Shown here in pieces: positions 25,531-35,138 of a stretch of DNA of 64,000 bases. The stretch lies in contig JAJYSV010000019.1 in NCBI GenBank assembly GCA_021793405.1, positions 1-64,000 on the forward strand, given 5' to 3'. The notes under the pieces are model-generated. The model saw only the letters and a list, made by a program, of their open reading frames with translations. It was not told the DNA's origin and did no database searches. Position 1 is the first letter of the stretch; each line of letters starts with the position of its first letter. Origin of the DNA: Acidobacteriota bacterium (GTDB lineage Bacteria; Acidobacteriota; Terriglobia; Terriglobales; Acidobacteriaceae). A program made the translations under genes and the position numbers.

Positions 25531-28500
25531 TCAGAATTCAGCCTTCATGGCAAACTCCAAGATGCGGGGATCGAGCGCGCTGGTAACATGCCCAAAATTC
25601 CCCGCTCCGAAATTCGTGGATACGCTATTGAAGTTGGGATGATTCGCAACGTTAAAGGCTTCTGCTCGAAACTGCAAGTTGAGGCGGCCTTTGATCGGGA
25701 AGGTCTTGTACAGAGCCACATTGAACGATATCTGGTGTGGACCGCGGATCGTACCGTTGCTTGCATCACCGAAGAAGCCATACTTTGGAGCAGCAAAGGA
25801 ATTCGTGCTGAACCATTCATTGAGCTTTCCTATCGTGTGTATGGGCGCCACCTGGTTAGGCCGTATTGCCAGGCCGGCGGTATTCGTGGCCATTCCTGGA
25901 CTAAACGCAAAACCGCTTTGATACAAAGCTAAGCCAGCAAAGGTCCAGTTCCCCAGCGTTTGTGCCACCATCTTGCTGCTGTGCTGGAAGAATGGAAGGT
26001 TGTAGACCCATGTGCCGGTCAGATCATGGGTAAAATCATAGGACGGCGGACCGTACTCAGCCGCTACATTCCGCGGATTCTGGACGGCTGCTCCGACCGG
26101 TGATCCACCGGTGTGGGAGCCAATGGTTCCCAGAGATTTACTGTAGGAATATGCTACGTTGACCTGAGTACTGCTGGTTCTATAGATCAGTCCGGTTTGC
26201 AAGGAATTGTAGTTAGAGCTCCCCTCGTCATATTCCGTATTGATGTTGCTGTACCCTTGATAGGGCCGTGTGTGATCGGGAGACGCTATTCCGGCATTGA
26301 TGCAAGGGTCGAAGTCATAGGAAGCGGAGGATAGTTGCCCCGCAGGCAGACAATTGCCGGCGCTGGGGGTGGTCACGGGGAGTGAGAAGTTCTCGTTGAA
26401 GCCCGTCGTTTCCAGATGGCGGCCCTGGCTGCCTACATATGCGACTTGCGCAACCATGCTAGGTGCGAGCTGATGCTCAAGGGTCATGCTATAAGTTTGA
26501 ATTTGTACCGGAGTGAAACTCGGTGGAATCACATTCATGCTTTGTGTGGTTGGCGCCTTTGGAGTGCCAGCGGTTCCATTGCTGAGCAGACTATTCAAGA
26601 TATTTGCGCTTTTGACATATGGAGGATTCTGCCCGTACGCAGCATTGAGCTGGGCCAGTGCGTCTCTGGAATATACGATTCCGTATCCCCCTCGTATCGA
26701 AGTCGTTCCGTTCCCGCTCAGGTCGTATGCAAAGCCAACCCGCGGACCGAAATTCAGCTTCCTGGGAATAAAAAATCCACTGGGAACCCCATTTTGCCCA
26801 GCGAAAATGATGCCATTCAAAAGATTGGCAGGTTGGCCAGCCGAATTTAATGGAACATTTGAGCTGTTGATGACCAGGCTTCCATTCACATTTACGACTG
26901 GCGCCTGCGCCGGGTTATAGAGCGTGGGCGAGAAACCCGTGACTTCGTCACCGCTAGCGGTATCGCTGGAGAAATACTGCCAGCGCACGCCCAGGTTAAG
27001 CGTCAACCGCGGATTTACCCGCCAGTCGTCCTGGGCATAGGCTTCTCCCTGGCGATAGTGTCCATATACGCGCCTCTGCTGATTCACCTGCGAATAAGTC
27101 GCGTCGAGTCCAAGAAGATAGTCGGCGGCAGGGTCCCCAGTATGCACTCCGCTGAAGCTGAAGGTACCCATAGGATTACTGAAGGCATTCTGTCGCTTAA
27201 TGCCGAAGATATACAAGGCGCCCGCTTGCAGGACATGATTTCCTTTCACCCAACTTGCGTCGTCAGAGGCGATGCCTTCACCGTCGCTCGCGTAGATCGG
27301 CAAACTTCCTGGACCGTTTCCAGACCATCCCCGCGACAAGCTGATGTTCGGTATCCGGTTCAGTGGATCCGCCCCGGGAAATGCCTGAGTAATGCTAACT
27401 CCGGCTGGGAGTGGCGCGTTTTCAAGGAGATCCGCCTTCGTATAGGTCTCGGCCAAACTAACTGTGTTCAATAGGTTCGGCGTGAAGGTCGTGGTTAGAC
27501 GAACCATTCCGTTGAAGCCCGTCGTATATTCGATCTCCGAGATCAGAGGCGTAGGGTTGTTGCCTAAACCGAGGCCGTCCGGAAAATGGTTGTCCACTTG
27601 TTCGTACATAAAACGTCCCGTCAACAGATTGTTGCTATTGAGATATTGGTCCAGGCGATATTGGGAGTCGCTTTGATTCGTTGTCTCGCTCCCTTGATTG
27701 AGATAGTTGAGGAATCCTCCAGATGGATTGTTGGGGAGTGGCCAGTATTTATTCATGATGGCCACGGCCACTGGGTCAAAGCAGGCAGGGTTCAGCGTTT
27801 TTGGACCCGAGATGCAGTTCGTTTTCCCCTGCGACGCCAGCAACGCCTGACTGTGAGCGTCTAAAGTAAGACTGCCGGTAAGAGTAGGGCTGGCGCTAAA
27901 ATCACCATTTCGCATTGCCTGGGGAAACAGCGCGCCACGAACAACTTGTCCGGCGCTGATCAGGTACCACTGGTTGGAGGCAAAGAAAAAGGACTTCTTA
28001 TCCCGTTTCGTGTTGTAGAGTTTGGGGATGATGAGCGGCCCCCCAAGCGTGTAACCGAAGATGTTCTGGTGGAGTGGCTGCGTGGTGGTTGTGAAATAAT
28101 TGTTGGCGTCAATGGCATTGTTGCGCAAATAGTCCCATGCGGAGCCATGAAACGTATCTGTTCCGCTCTTTGTCTCAACCATAATCTGAGCGGCCGCCAT
28201 TCCATATTTCGCGCTGTAATTGTCCTTGAGGACTCGAAACTCAGCGATGCCATCCACGATCGGCAAAATATCAACGTTGGATAAATTTCCTGTGTTGACA
28301 TCGTAGATGCCGTCAATGTTATAGGTGGTGTATTCTACGCCCTGTCCGTTGATGATCAGCGTCGTGGAGCCGTTGATGCCTCCCCCGTTCAGCGAATTCG
28401 CGCCGACGGTGCTGCTGACGCCCGGAACCATGATTGCAAGGGTTTGAAAATTTCTACCATTCAGCATCAGGTTGCTGACCTGCTTCGCAGTGATCGTGCC

Positions 28501-28920
28501 GCTGCTCTCCGAAGTCTGTGTATTGACCTGGACTGCGTTGGCCGTTACGATGACCTGCGAGGAGGCGCTGCCAACTTGCAGCGTCACATCGTTCGCGCGG
28601 CGAACACCTGGGTCAATGTGCATATCCCGAGTGACGCTTTGCTTGAATCCGTCCTTCGATATGGTCACCGTATATGTCCCGGCGGGTATCGACTCCGCCG
28701 AGTAAAAACCTGTGCTATCCGTGGTCACCGTGCGTGCAACACCCGTGCCTTGATTGGTGATTGTCACCGTTACCGAAGGCAGCGAAGCTCCTGTCGAATC
28801 CGTTACCGTTCCAGAAATAGCTCCTGTGCTCGCAACCTGTGCGTAGCTGGCGGCAGCGATGGCCACTATGAGTACTGCTATGCTTCTGCGGAGCACGACA
28901 TGAATAAGTAATCGGTGCAT
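25531..28920 (-). CDS. TonB-dependent receptor with N-terminal carboxypeptidase-regulatory-like domain
   Basis: About 1,129 residues from ATG 28920; an ATG at 28953 has no ribosome site. A Sec signal (IAVLIVAIAAASYAQ) precedes a ~85-residue transthyretin-like domain (ISGTVTDSTGASLPSVTVTITN…GTYTVTISKDGFKQ). A plug follows (LNGRNFQTLAIMVPGVSS, and IVDGIAEFRVLKDNYSAKYG), then a long barrel ending in FAMKAEF. This is the acidobacterial oligosaccharide-type receptor. In this setting it probably imports the glycan fragments made by the surrounding exported hydrolases. No SusD-like gene accompanies it, as is usual outside Bacteroidota. A strong promoter and a shared 23-bp element lie upstream. Confidence 0.9.
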   Translation of the reverse strand: MHRLLIHVVLRRSIAVLIVAIAAASYAQVASTGAISGTVTDSTGASLPSVTVTITNQGTGVARTVTTDSTGFYSAESIPAGTYTVTISKDGFKQSVTRDMHIDPGVRRANDVTLQVGSASSQVIVTANAVQVNTQTSESSGTITAKQVSNLMLNGRNFQTLAIMVPGVSSTVGANSLNGGGINGSTTLIINGQGVEYTTYNIDGIYDVNTGNLSNVDILPIVDGIAEFRVLKDNYSAKYGMAAAQIMVETKSGTDTFHGSAWDYLRNNAIDANNYFTTTTQPLHQNIFGYTLGGPLIIPKLYNTKRDKKSFFFASNQWYLISAGQVVRGALFPQAMRNGDFSASPTLTGSLTLDAHSQALLASQGKTNCISGPKTLNPACFDPVAVAIMNKYWPLPNNPSGGFLNYLNQGSETTNQSDSQYRLDQYLNSNNLLTGRFMYEQVDNHFPDGLGLGNNPTPLISEIEYTTGFNGMVRLTTTFTPNLLNTVSLAETYTKADLLENAPLPAGVSITQAFPGADPLNRIPNISLSRGWSGNGPGSLPIYASDGEGIASDDASWVKGNHVLQAGALYIFGIKRQNAFSNPMGTFSFSGVHTGDPAADYLLGLDATYSQVNQQRRVYGHYRQGEAYAQDDWRVNPRLTLNLGVRWQYFSSDTASGDEVTGFSPTLYNPAQAPVVNVNGSLVINSSNVPLNSAGQPANLLNGIIFAGQNGVPSGFFIPRKLNFGPRVGFAYDLSGNGTTSIRGGYGIVYSRDALAQLNAAYGQNPPYVKSANILNSLLSNGTAGTPKAPTTQSMNVIPPSFTPVQIQTYSMTLEHQLAPSMVAQVAYVGSQGRHLETTGFNENFSLPVTTPSAGNCLPAGQLSSASYDFDPCINAGIASPDHTRPYQGYSNINTEYDEGSSNYNSLQTGLIYRTSSTQVNVAYSYSKSLGTIGSHTGGSPVGAAVQNPRNVAAEYGPPSYDFTHDLTGTWVYNLPFFQHSSKMVAQTLGNWTFAGLALYQSGFAFSPGMATNTAGLAIRPNQVAPIHTIGKLNEWFSTNSFAAPKYGFFGDASNGTIRGPHQISFNVALYKTFPIKGRLNLQFRAEAFNVANHPNFNSVSTNFGAGNFGHVTSALDPRILEFAMKAEF

Positions 28921-28964
28921 CGGGTGGATTCTCCAAGAGTGAAGTTTATGCATTTTGAATCATC

Positions 28965-28987
28965 GAAACTTCCAGTAACAGTCTCAA
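28965..28987 (-). promoter_or_regulatory. Shared 23-bp element, copy 1 (TonB receptor leader)
   Basis: On the minus strand it contains TGTTACTGGAAGTTTC, just downstream of the predicted -10. A 20/23 match lies at 33126-33148 before the GH27 gene. The core resembles a LacI-family half-palindrome (TGTTA…). Its place at the expected transcription start would suit a repressor. Confidence 0.45.
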
Positions 28988-28998
28988 TGGATCATATA

Positions 28999-29027
28999 AC
29001 TATCGCATCGAGAGATATTATTGTCAA
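28999..29027 (-). promoter_or_regulatory. Sigma70-type promoter of the TonB receptor gene
   Basis: On the minus strand TTGACA (29027-29022) is separated by exactly 17 bp from GATAGT (29004-28999). The -35 is a perfect match and the -10 matches 4 of 6. The distance to ATG 28920 leaves a ~70-nt leader that contains the shared 23-bp element. Confidence 0.6.
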
Positions 29028-29083
29028 CTTTTTTTCGTTTATGTTCGTATGGAACCCGTTTTAAATCGTTAAGGAGGCAAACC

Positions 29084-29254
29084 ATGCCGCTTATCAAGAG
29101 ACTCAAGCAATTGATTATTAAACAGTTATCGTTTATCTCGGAGACGAATGGCGGAGTTAGAGCGTGCGCCGACGTCTGGTTGCTGCTGACCGCTTTCCGC
29201 CGCGAAGAGCCAGCCATCGAGAATTCGCCGGGCCGAAGGGTTCCTCGCGGCTAG
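29084..29254 (+). CDS. Possible 56-residue small protein with a strong ribosome site
   Basis: ATG 29084 is preceded by AAGGAGG at 7-nt spacing, the best Shine-Dalgarno in this area. It opens a 56-codon frame beginning MPLIKRLKQLIIKQLSFISE and ending in a basic tail. The N-terminal half would form a basic amphipathic helix. It lies between two minus-strand genes, antisense to the receptor upstream region. I do not recognise it. It could be a real small membrane-active peptide or an accident. Confidence 0.3.
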   Translation: MPLIKRLKQLIIKQLSFISETNGGVRACADVWLLLTAFRREEPAIENSPGRRVPRG

Positions 29255-29262
29255 AACGAGAA

Positions 29263-31092
29263 TCAACGGTTATTTATCAGAGGCATGATCAGAACGGAGC
29301 TATGCGATCCACCATAGTAAACCGTGTTGCGGGCTTTGACTGTGTTGGTCCATTGTTCTGGAAGCGCGGCCGTATTTGGATTTGGCTCCAGCCGGGGAAA
29401 GTCCGTGCTGCTGATGTCCAGGCGGATGCGGTGACCGGGCTCAAAAAGATTGCTGGTGGGTCCAAGATCGAGCGCGAGCCGATACACAGTTCCGGGCGTC
29501 ATTAGTGTGAGCTTGTTCATGCCATTCCGGTAGCGGGCGCGCACCTGCCCTTCCGCGATAATCATGGAGTAACCATCCGGATAAACATCCGAAAGCTTCG
29601 CTACAAAATCTGTATCGGGGGCAGTCGAGGAGATCCATAATTGCGCCTTAACATCGCCGGCAATGCTTATCGATTTGACTAGCGGCTGGGTTGTGAAGGT
29701 GAGAACATCCGCTCGCTCTTCAAGCGGTGCCTGATTCTGCACGCACTCGGCATGGAAATGGCCGCCGCGGGTCGGAACAGGGTCGGACGGATCATCTTCA
29801 AGCGAGGATGACTCTTCGTTTTCAGAGGATGAGGTGCGGAGTAGCCCTTGAGGCTGAAGATAGAATTGGACGGCGCGAGTCCCGGCCGGCGGCCACTCCT
29901 TTAACGACAGCCATTCCCCTCCTGGTTTGATCTTCCCAGTCTTCTGTTCGCCTTCCACTCCACCTCCCATACGGAAGATTTGGATTGGCGCAGAACCGAT
30001 GATGTGAAGAGGTGCCCCTCTCATCCAGTGATTGAACCAATCCAATTCCAACGCTTGCTCGTCCACAGCGGCTGACGATCCAAAATCGGCTTCGCCGCAT
30101 GTAGAGTTGCCGGTGGCGTGCGGCCACGGACCGATCATCAATTTTTTTGACGATGTCTGGATCTTCGAAAGCTGCATAAAATTCTCGATCACCCCGCCGA
30201 CCGTGCCGTCGTACCAGCCGCTGATGAAAAACATGGGTACGTCTTTAAACTGGCGATAATATCCCGCTGGATAAAAATCCTGCTGTTTCCAGTAGCTATC
30301 GAGGGTGGGATGCTCATACATATCGCGGAAAATTTTCCCATAGCCGGGAAGAGGTTGGAATATCTCTCCACGCTGTGCAGGAGGTAGTTTGAGCCATGGA
30401 TTTGGATTGCTGAAAGTTTCTGTTAGCTCAGAACGCACTTTGGGCAGGTTTTCCGCCTGTTGACTGGTTTGCGCCATGTAGAGAATCCACTGAGACATAT
30501 TCATACTTGGAACACCGCCGGGGTAAGGAAAGAATTGCGATCCGCCAACGACAGGGAACATTGCCACAAGATGCGGAGGGGCGAGCATGGCTGCGGTGTA
30601 CTGGGTCCACGCCCCGTATGAAGCTCCAACAGTTCCTACCTTGCCGTTCGACCAAGGCTGGGCCGCCGCCCATTCAATCGCGTCATAGCCGTCCTTTCCT
30701 TCGTTCAGAAGGGGATAGAACTTTCCCTGCGAAGCAAAGCGGCCACGACAATCCTGCGCAACGACGATGTAGCCGTGTTGGGCGAAAAAGATTCCCTCCT
30801 TGCGGATGCCGCTTTTGTTGTAGGGCGACCGATCTACCAGGATGGGGAATCTTCCGGGCAACGGAACACCCTGCTTTGCCGGTCTATAGATGTCGGTTGC
30901 AAGTTTGACTCCGTCCCTCATCGGCACCATGACATTTTTCTCAACTGTATAGCCCGAGTGGTTCTGTGCAGCGGCAGAGGTCTCGACAACTGCATAGTCT
31001 GTGGCGCCATCCGTTTGACGTGGAACTCCGGCGGCCGAAAAGAAGGAGAAACAGATAAAACAACCTCCGATCATTGCGCCAATTAGCTTCAT
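29263..31092 (-). CDS. Exported CocE/NonD-family alpha/beta-hydrolase (peptidase S15-like)
   Basis: 609 residues with an N-terminal hydrophobic signal (MIGGCFICFSFFSAAG). The alpha/beta-hydrolase core includes VMVPMRDGVKLATDIYRP, the oxyanion-side WAAAQPWSNGKVGTVGASYGAW with nucleophile Ser158 (GASYG), and FFISGWYDG with the Asp. The C-terminal jelly-roll domain holds IAGDVKAQLWISSTAPDTDF, typical of X-Pro dipeptidyl-peptidase/CocE proteins. Family members cleave esters or amides. Within a glycan locus it may remove acyl groups, but no substrate can be read from the sequence. ATG 31092 has GGAGGTG upstream. The receptor gene lies 342 bp downstream with its own promoter. Confidence 0.85.
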   Translation of the reverse strand: MKLIGAMIGGCFICFSFFSAAGVPRQTDGATDYAVVETSAAAQNHSGYTVEKNVMVPMRDGVKLATDIYRPAKQGVPLPGRFPILVDRSPYNKSGIRKEGIFFAQHGYIVVAQDCRGRFASQGKFYPLLNEGKDGYDAIEWAAAQPWSNGKVGTVGASYGAWTQYTAAMLAPPHLVAMFPVVGGSQFFPYPGGVPSMNMSQWILYMAQTSQQAENLPKVRSELTETFSNPNPWLKLPPAQRGEIFQPLPGYGKIFRDMYEHPTLDSYWKQQDFYPAGYYRQFKDVPMFFISGWYDGTVGGVIENFMQLSKIQTSSKKLMIGPWPHATGNSTCGEADFGSSAAVDEQALELDWFNHWMRGAPLHIIGSAPIQIFRMGGGVEGEQKTGKIKPGGEWLSLKEWPPAGTRAVQFYLQPQGLLRTSSSENEESSSLEDDPSDPVPTRGGHFHAECVQNQAPLEERADVLTFTTQPLVKSISIAGDVKAQLWISSTAPDTDFVAKLSDVYPDGYSMIIAEGQVRARYRNGMNKLTLMTPGTVYRLALDLGPTSNLFEPGHRIRLDISSTDFPRLEPNPNTAALPEQWTNTVKARNTVYYGGSHSSVLIMPLINNR

Positions 31093-31466
31093 GTGCTGTA
31101 CTGCACCTCCTACTCTTCAGCTTCACAATTTTCTGGCGTCGTACGCGTTTCAGTCGCACCATCGCCGTTCCGCTAATCCAGAATTTGGTTTCCGGAGAAT
31201 CCCAATCACGGGCTGCCGTGGTGAACGCGCGTATGCGATCTCAACCGACCATACCACGATTTAAAGATCATTTACGTACATAAATTGACAAAATACTACA
31301 GAAGTGAGTAATCTGCGCTTATGTTGATGTCGGTGCCCTTCTGAAGCGAGTTCATTGTGGATCTAGCCATGTATTTCAGCTTGATCCATCGATTACACGG
31401 TGTCCTTTTTTGGTGGTACGCAGCTTGCTCTGTATATTCATTCGCTAGTAGGAGATCGCGATCTCA

Positions 31467-33023
31467 ATGATTACCCGAAGACAGCTACTCGGCACGGCAA
31501 CGGGCGCACTGGCGGGCGCGTATTTGCGTCCCCGCGTTGCTTATGCGCGGGACCGGAAGCCTAACCTTCTCTATATTCTGGCGGACGATCACGCAGGCTA
31601 TGTCATGGGCGTGCAGGGGAACACTCGGGCATACACTCCCAACATGAATCGGCTGGCGTCGGAAGGAACCAGGTTTGCACGACACTATTGCAACTCGCCG
31701 GTATGCACCCCATCTCGGCAGTCGTTCTTCACCAGTCAACTCCCGCATTCCGCGGGCGTTACCGTTCTAGATGGCGTACTGGCGGAAGATAAGCCTACCC
31801 TGGCGAAACAATTGGGGGCAAGCGGATATCAGCCCGCAGTATTTGGCAAGATGCACTTCAACACGGCAGGCCGGCCTGGTCTGCATGGCTTCGACCTTGC
31901 GGAGACGGAGGATATCGTGTCACGGGATTGGGCGGCGGCTGTGGGTCCAACTCCCGACTTCGGCGATATTCGCGTAAAACCGAAATGGCGACCATTCCAA
32001 GATCCAGCCAGTATTTGGCTCGATTCGGATAAGCTGCCATTTCCGCGCACCTATGAGCAGATGGAAAGCACATGGGTAGTCCAGCAAGCAACAAACTATC
32101 TCCGCGAGCACAAAGATGATCCCTTCGCATTGTGGGTCAGCTTCCGTGAGCCTCATTCCCCCTACAATTTTCCAATCGAGGATCGAAACGATTTCAATGC
32201 CGCAGATTTTCCTGTTCCCGAAGTAGGGCCTGAGGATGCAGGTCAGATTCCTCTCGTCTTCAGAGGTTTGACCGACAAACAGAAGCAGGGGATTATCGCC
32301 GCCTATTACACCTCCGTGCGATTTTTGGATCGGAATGTTGGCGCAGTTTTGGACGCACTGCGCCGACTCAATCTGGAGAATGACACGCTGGTGATTTATA
32401 TGGCGGATCACGGCTACAGTCTGGGACAGCACGGCAGGTTTGAAAAGCACGTCTGCTATGATCCAGCCTTGCAGGTTCCGCTGCTCATGCGGTGGCCTGG
32501 ACATATCCGTTCCGGCGCTGTGGTGCAGGATTTTACGGAATCCATCGATGTGCCGCCGACGTTACTGGAGATGCTGGGCGCGGAGCCATTCAGTTTGAAT
32601 CATGGGCAGAGTCTCTCCGGATACCTGAAGACAGGGCGAAGCACCAATCCACGGCAATCCATCTTCAGCGAATATCTTGAAAATGAAGAAGCCTGCATTC
32701 GAACGGACCGCTGGAAATTGATTCACTGCAGTGGAAAGCGATTCAGGCTGGATGGCTACATGACAGATGATCCGCTGCCGGGACTCACGATCCATCTTTT
32801 CGATTTGAAGAACGATCCGGGAGAATTTCTGAACGTGGCTTCCCAACACCCCGAGGTCGTCCAGAATCTTTCGATGCAGATGTTGTCGATCTTCCGCGCG
32901 ACACATCCACAGGCGGCTGAGGAACCAGCCGGTAAGAGCATGAATGATTTGCTCGATTGGTATTTGCGTCCCCGCGATGCTAAGGTCCACTGCATGAAGT
33001 TTAATTTTTGCCAACCGTCCTGA
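31467..33023 (+). CDS. TAT-exported S1-family sulfatase
   Basis: 518 residues. The N-terminus MITRRQLLGTATGALAGAY is a twin-arginine signal. Metal-binding Asp40-Asp41 lie in LLYILADDHAG. The sulfatase signature CTPSR (Cys80-Arg84) carries the cysteine that an FGly-generating enzyme would convert to formylglycine. A second metal site reads VIYMADHGYSLGQHGRFEKH. It would hydrolyse sulfate esters outside the cytoplasm, probably on a carbohydrate given its neighbours; phosphonate hydrolases share the fold but are less likely here. A TTGACA at 31286 with a poor -10 may be its promoter. No FGE gene is in this window. Confidence 0.9.
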   Translation: MITRRQLLGTATGALAGAYLRPRVAYARDRKPNLLYILADDHAGYVMGVQGNTRAYTPNMNRLASEGTRFARHYCNSPVCTPSRQSFFTSQLPHSAGVTVLDGVLAEDKPTLAKQLGASGYQPAVFGKMHFNTAGRPGLHGFDLAETEDIVSRDWAAAVGPTPDFGDIRVKPKWRPFQDPASIWLDSDKLPFPRTYEQMESTWVVQQATNYLREHKDDPFALWVSFREPHSPYNFPIEDRNDFNAADFPVPEVGPEDAGQIPLVFRGLTDKQKQGIIAAYYTSVRFLDRNVGAVLDALRRLNLENDTLVIYMADHGYSLGQHGRFEKHVCYDPALQVPLLMRWPGHIRSGAVVQDFTESIDVPPTLLEMLGAEPFSLNHGQSLSGYLKTGRSTNPRQSIFSEYLENEEACIRTDRWKLIHCSGKRFRLDGYMTDDPLPGLTIHLFDLKNDPGEFLNVASQHPEVVQNLSMQMLSIFRATHPQAAEEPAGKSMNDLLDWYLRPRDAKVHCMKFNFCQPS

Positions 33024-33125
33024 GCTGAAACGAACTGGCCGGAGAAAGCTGTCGGTACCGCATGGTTCAGAGCCATTTCCCCATTCGCTGTAATCACGGA
33101 TATATGGGCGCCTTTCAAAGTATTA

Positions 33126-33148
33126 GAAACTTCCGATAACAGCCTCAA
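33126..33148 (+). promoter_or_regulatory. Shared 23-bp element, copy 2 (upstream of GH27)
   Basis: It differs from copy 1 at three positions; its minus strand contains TGTTATCGGAAGTTTC. It lies 55 bp before the alpha-galactosidase start. Orientation relative to the gene is opposite to copy 1. Confidence 0.45.
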
Positions 33149-33203
33149 CTTCACGATTCTGTCTGCAACCGGTCTTGGGATCACCTATACTTGGAGGAAT
33201 TTT

Positions 33204-34898
33204 ATGGATCGCGGATTCCGCATGTTGGACCGTCCTGCCTGCCTGCGCCATCTTCGGTCGGTCATGCTCGTGACCCTGCTGTCGTGTTTCATCTACGGGG
33301 TGGGGACTCCCTGCTTTGCCTCACCGGCTAAGGGCCGACAATTGTTAGCCGCTACTCCGCCGATGGGGTGGAACGACTGGGCCCAATATCAGTGCGGTTA
33401 TACCGCGCAGGACATTCTCGCCAACGCCAGGGGACTGGTGAAGACTGGGCTCGCCGCACATGGCTACAATACGGTGACCATCGACGATTGCTGGATGCAG
33501 AAAGATCGCGATGCCCAGGGCAACCTGCAGGCCGATCCGCAGCGCTTTCCTCAGGGAATGAAGCCGATTGCCCATGCCATCCATGCGATGGGTCTGAAGT
33601 TTGGCATCTATGAGGATGCCGGCTACGAAACCTGTGATGGCTTGGCAGGAAGCGGCGAGCCTGATGGAGGCGGCAAAGATCATTTTCTCCAGGACACTCG
33701 GCTATTTGCATCGTGGGGCGTCGATTACCTGAAGCTGGATGGCTGCAAGGTCTATGTGCCCGCTGGCGGCACCAGGGTTGACGCCTACCGCAAGGCCTAT
33801 GCGGCACAAAGTGCAGCGCTGAAAGCTGTGAACCGCCCTATGGTTTTTTCGGAATCTGCCCCGGCGTATTTTCAGGGAACATCCGACTGGTATGACGTCC
33901 TGAGCTGGGTTCGCGACTACGGTCAGCTTTGGCGCGAAGGTTCAGATATGGCGAACTTCCATGTGAAGAAACCGGACGATTCCCGCTTTCATAGCGTGCT
34001 TTGGAACTACTCCTACAATCTTCCGCTGGGCCGGTTCCAGAAACCCGGCAACTGGAATGACGCCGACTTCATCATCGGCGGCGCTGGCGGCATGAGCTTG
34101 GCGGAAACCCGCACCCAGCTTGCTTTATGGTCGATGATGTCAGCGCCATTGATCCTCAGCTCCGACGTCGACAATCTCAGCCCACAGGCGGTGGAAATTC
34201 TCAGCAACAAGACCGTCCTCGCGATCGATCAGGACCCGCGGGGCAAGATGGCCACGTTGGTGCGGCGTAATCAAATCATGGATGTTCTGTTCAAAAAGCT
34301 CAGCGGCGGCAGTTACGCGATCGCGGTGCTGAATCGCGGACCTTCGCCGATTCAGATCGAACTGCATCCTGCCGACTTAGGCTTTGCGGCGAACGCCGGA
34401 TGCCGCCTTACCGCATGGAATCTTTGGAGTGGAACGAATCAACCTGCGGCATCCACATTGCAGGCCGACGTTGCCAGTCACGATACCGTGATCTGGCGCG
34501 TCCACGCTGCACCCTACTGCGGCAGCCCGACGCGCACTGGCACCATCATCATGGTCGCAGCTGGCAGGCATCGCGACATGGACAACTACACGCGCTGTCT
34601 GGCTGCCTCAGGAAGCGTCGAAGATTGTGCGGGAACTTCAGCGGAAGCTTGGACGATCACGCCCAGCGGAGCCTTAAAGTCCGCGGGAAAATGCCTCGCA
34701 TCTGCGGACGGCAAGCCGGCGATGCAGGGATGTTCCGCCAGCAAAGACCAGCACTGGAAATATACACTGCTGGGAAATTTAGTGAGTGCCGATGGCGAAT
34801 GTCTCACGGCAAGCGGCCCGGACGATCAATCGCAACCCTTGAGCATACAGACCTGCGGACACAGTCAGGCGGACCAAATATGGTCGCTGCCCAACTGA
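33204..34898 (+). CDS. Alpha-galactosidase GH27 with C-terminal ricin-type lectin domain
   Basis: 564 residues. Signal peptide VMLVTLLSCFIYGVGTPCFA is followed by the GH27 opening PPMGWNDWAQYQC and TVTIDDCW. The nucleophile is probably Asp179 in DYLKLDGC and the acid/base Asp248 in WREGSDM. The barrel is complete, with a beta-sandwich to ~residue 435. Residues ~450-564 form a beta-trefoil of ricin B type (CLAASGSVEDC, GKCLASADGKPAMQGC, QIWSLPN) that would bind sugar. It should remove terminal alpha-galactose; GH27 also includes alpha-N-acetylgalactosaminidases and beta-L-arabinopyranosidases. ATG 33204 follows GGAGGA at close spacing. Confidence 0.9.
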   Translation: MDRGFRMLDRPACLRHLRSVMLVTLLSCFIYGVGTPCFASPAKGRQLLAATPPMGWNDWAQYQCGYTAQDILANARGLVKTGLAAHGYNTVTIDDCWMQKDRDAQGNLQADPQRFPQGMKPIAHAIHAMGLKFGIYEDAGYETCDGLAGSGEPDGGGKDHFLQDTRLFASWGVDYLKLDGCKVYVPAGGTRVDAYRKAYAAQSAALKAVNRPMVFSESAPAYFQGTSDWYDVLSWVRDYGQLWREGSDMANFHVKKPDDSRFHSVLWNYSYNLPLGRFQKPGNWNDADFIIGGAGGMSLAETRTQLALWSMMSAPLILSSDVDNLSPQAVEILSNKTVLAIDQDPRGKMATLVRRNQIMDVLFKKLSGGSYAIAVLNRGPSPIQIELHPADLGFAANAGCRLTAWNLWSGTNQPAASTLQADVASHDTVIWRVHAAPYCGSPTRTGTIIMVAAGRHRDMDNYTRCLAASGSVEDCAGTSAEAWTITPSGALKSAGKCLASADGKPAMQGCSASKDQHWKYTLLGNLVSADGECLTASGPDDQSQPLSIQTCGHSQADQIWSLPN

Positions 34899-35138
34899 AC
34901 CGGAATAAAAGGAATGAAGCAACGATAATCCGAGCCATGCCTGCGCCGAGAAATGTGAGTCAAACGAACCATATGCGTTTCACCTTCATTCCGAGTCTAT
35001 CCTCCGGTACCACTATGGTTGCAGTAATTCAAGATGTGGGGTCGCTTCGTCTCCCGCTAGGGTGCTGTACACATGTGAATTCTAAAGTATGACGTCTATC
35101 ATGCGGTCGAATGGGCTACATCTTCCAGACTGGAGCCA

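Noticed and set aside
31286-31315. Strong promoter for the sulfatase gene
   Set aside because: TTGACA is perfect but the best -10 (TAATCT at 18-bp spacing) matches only 3 of 6, so it is not listed as a feature.
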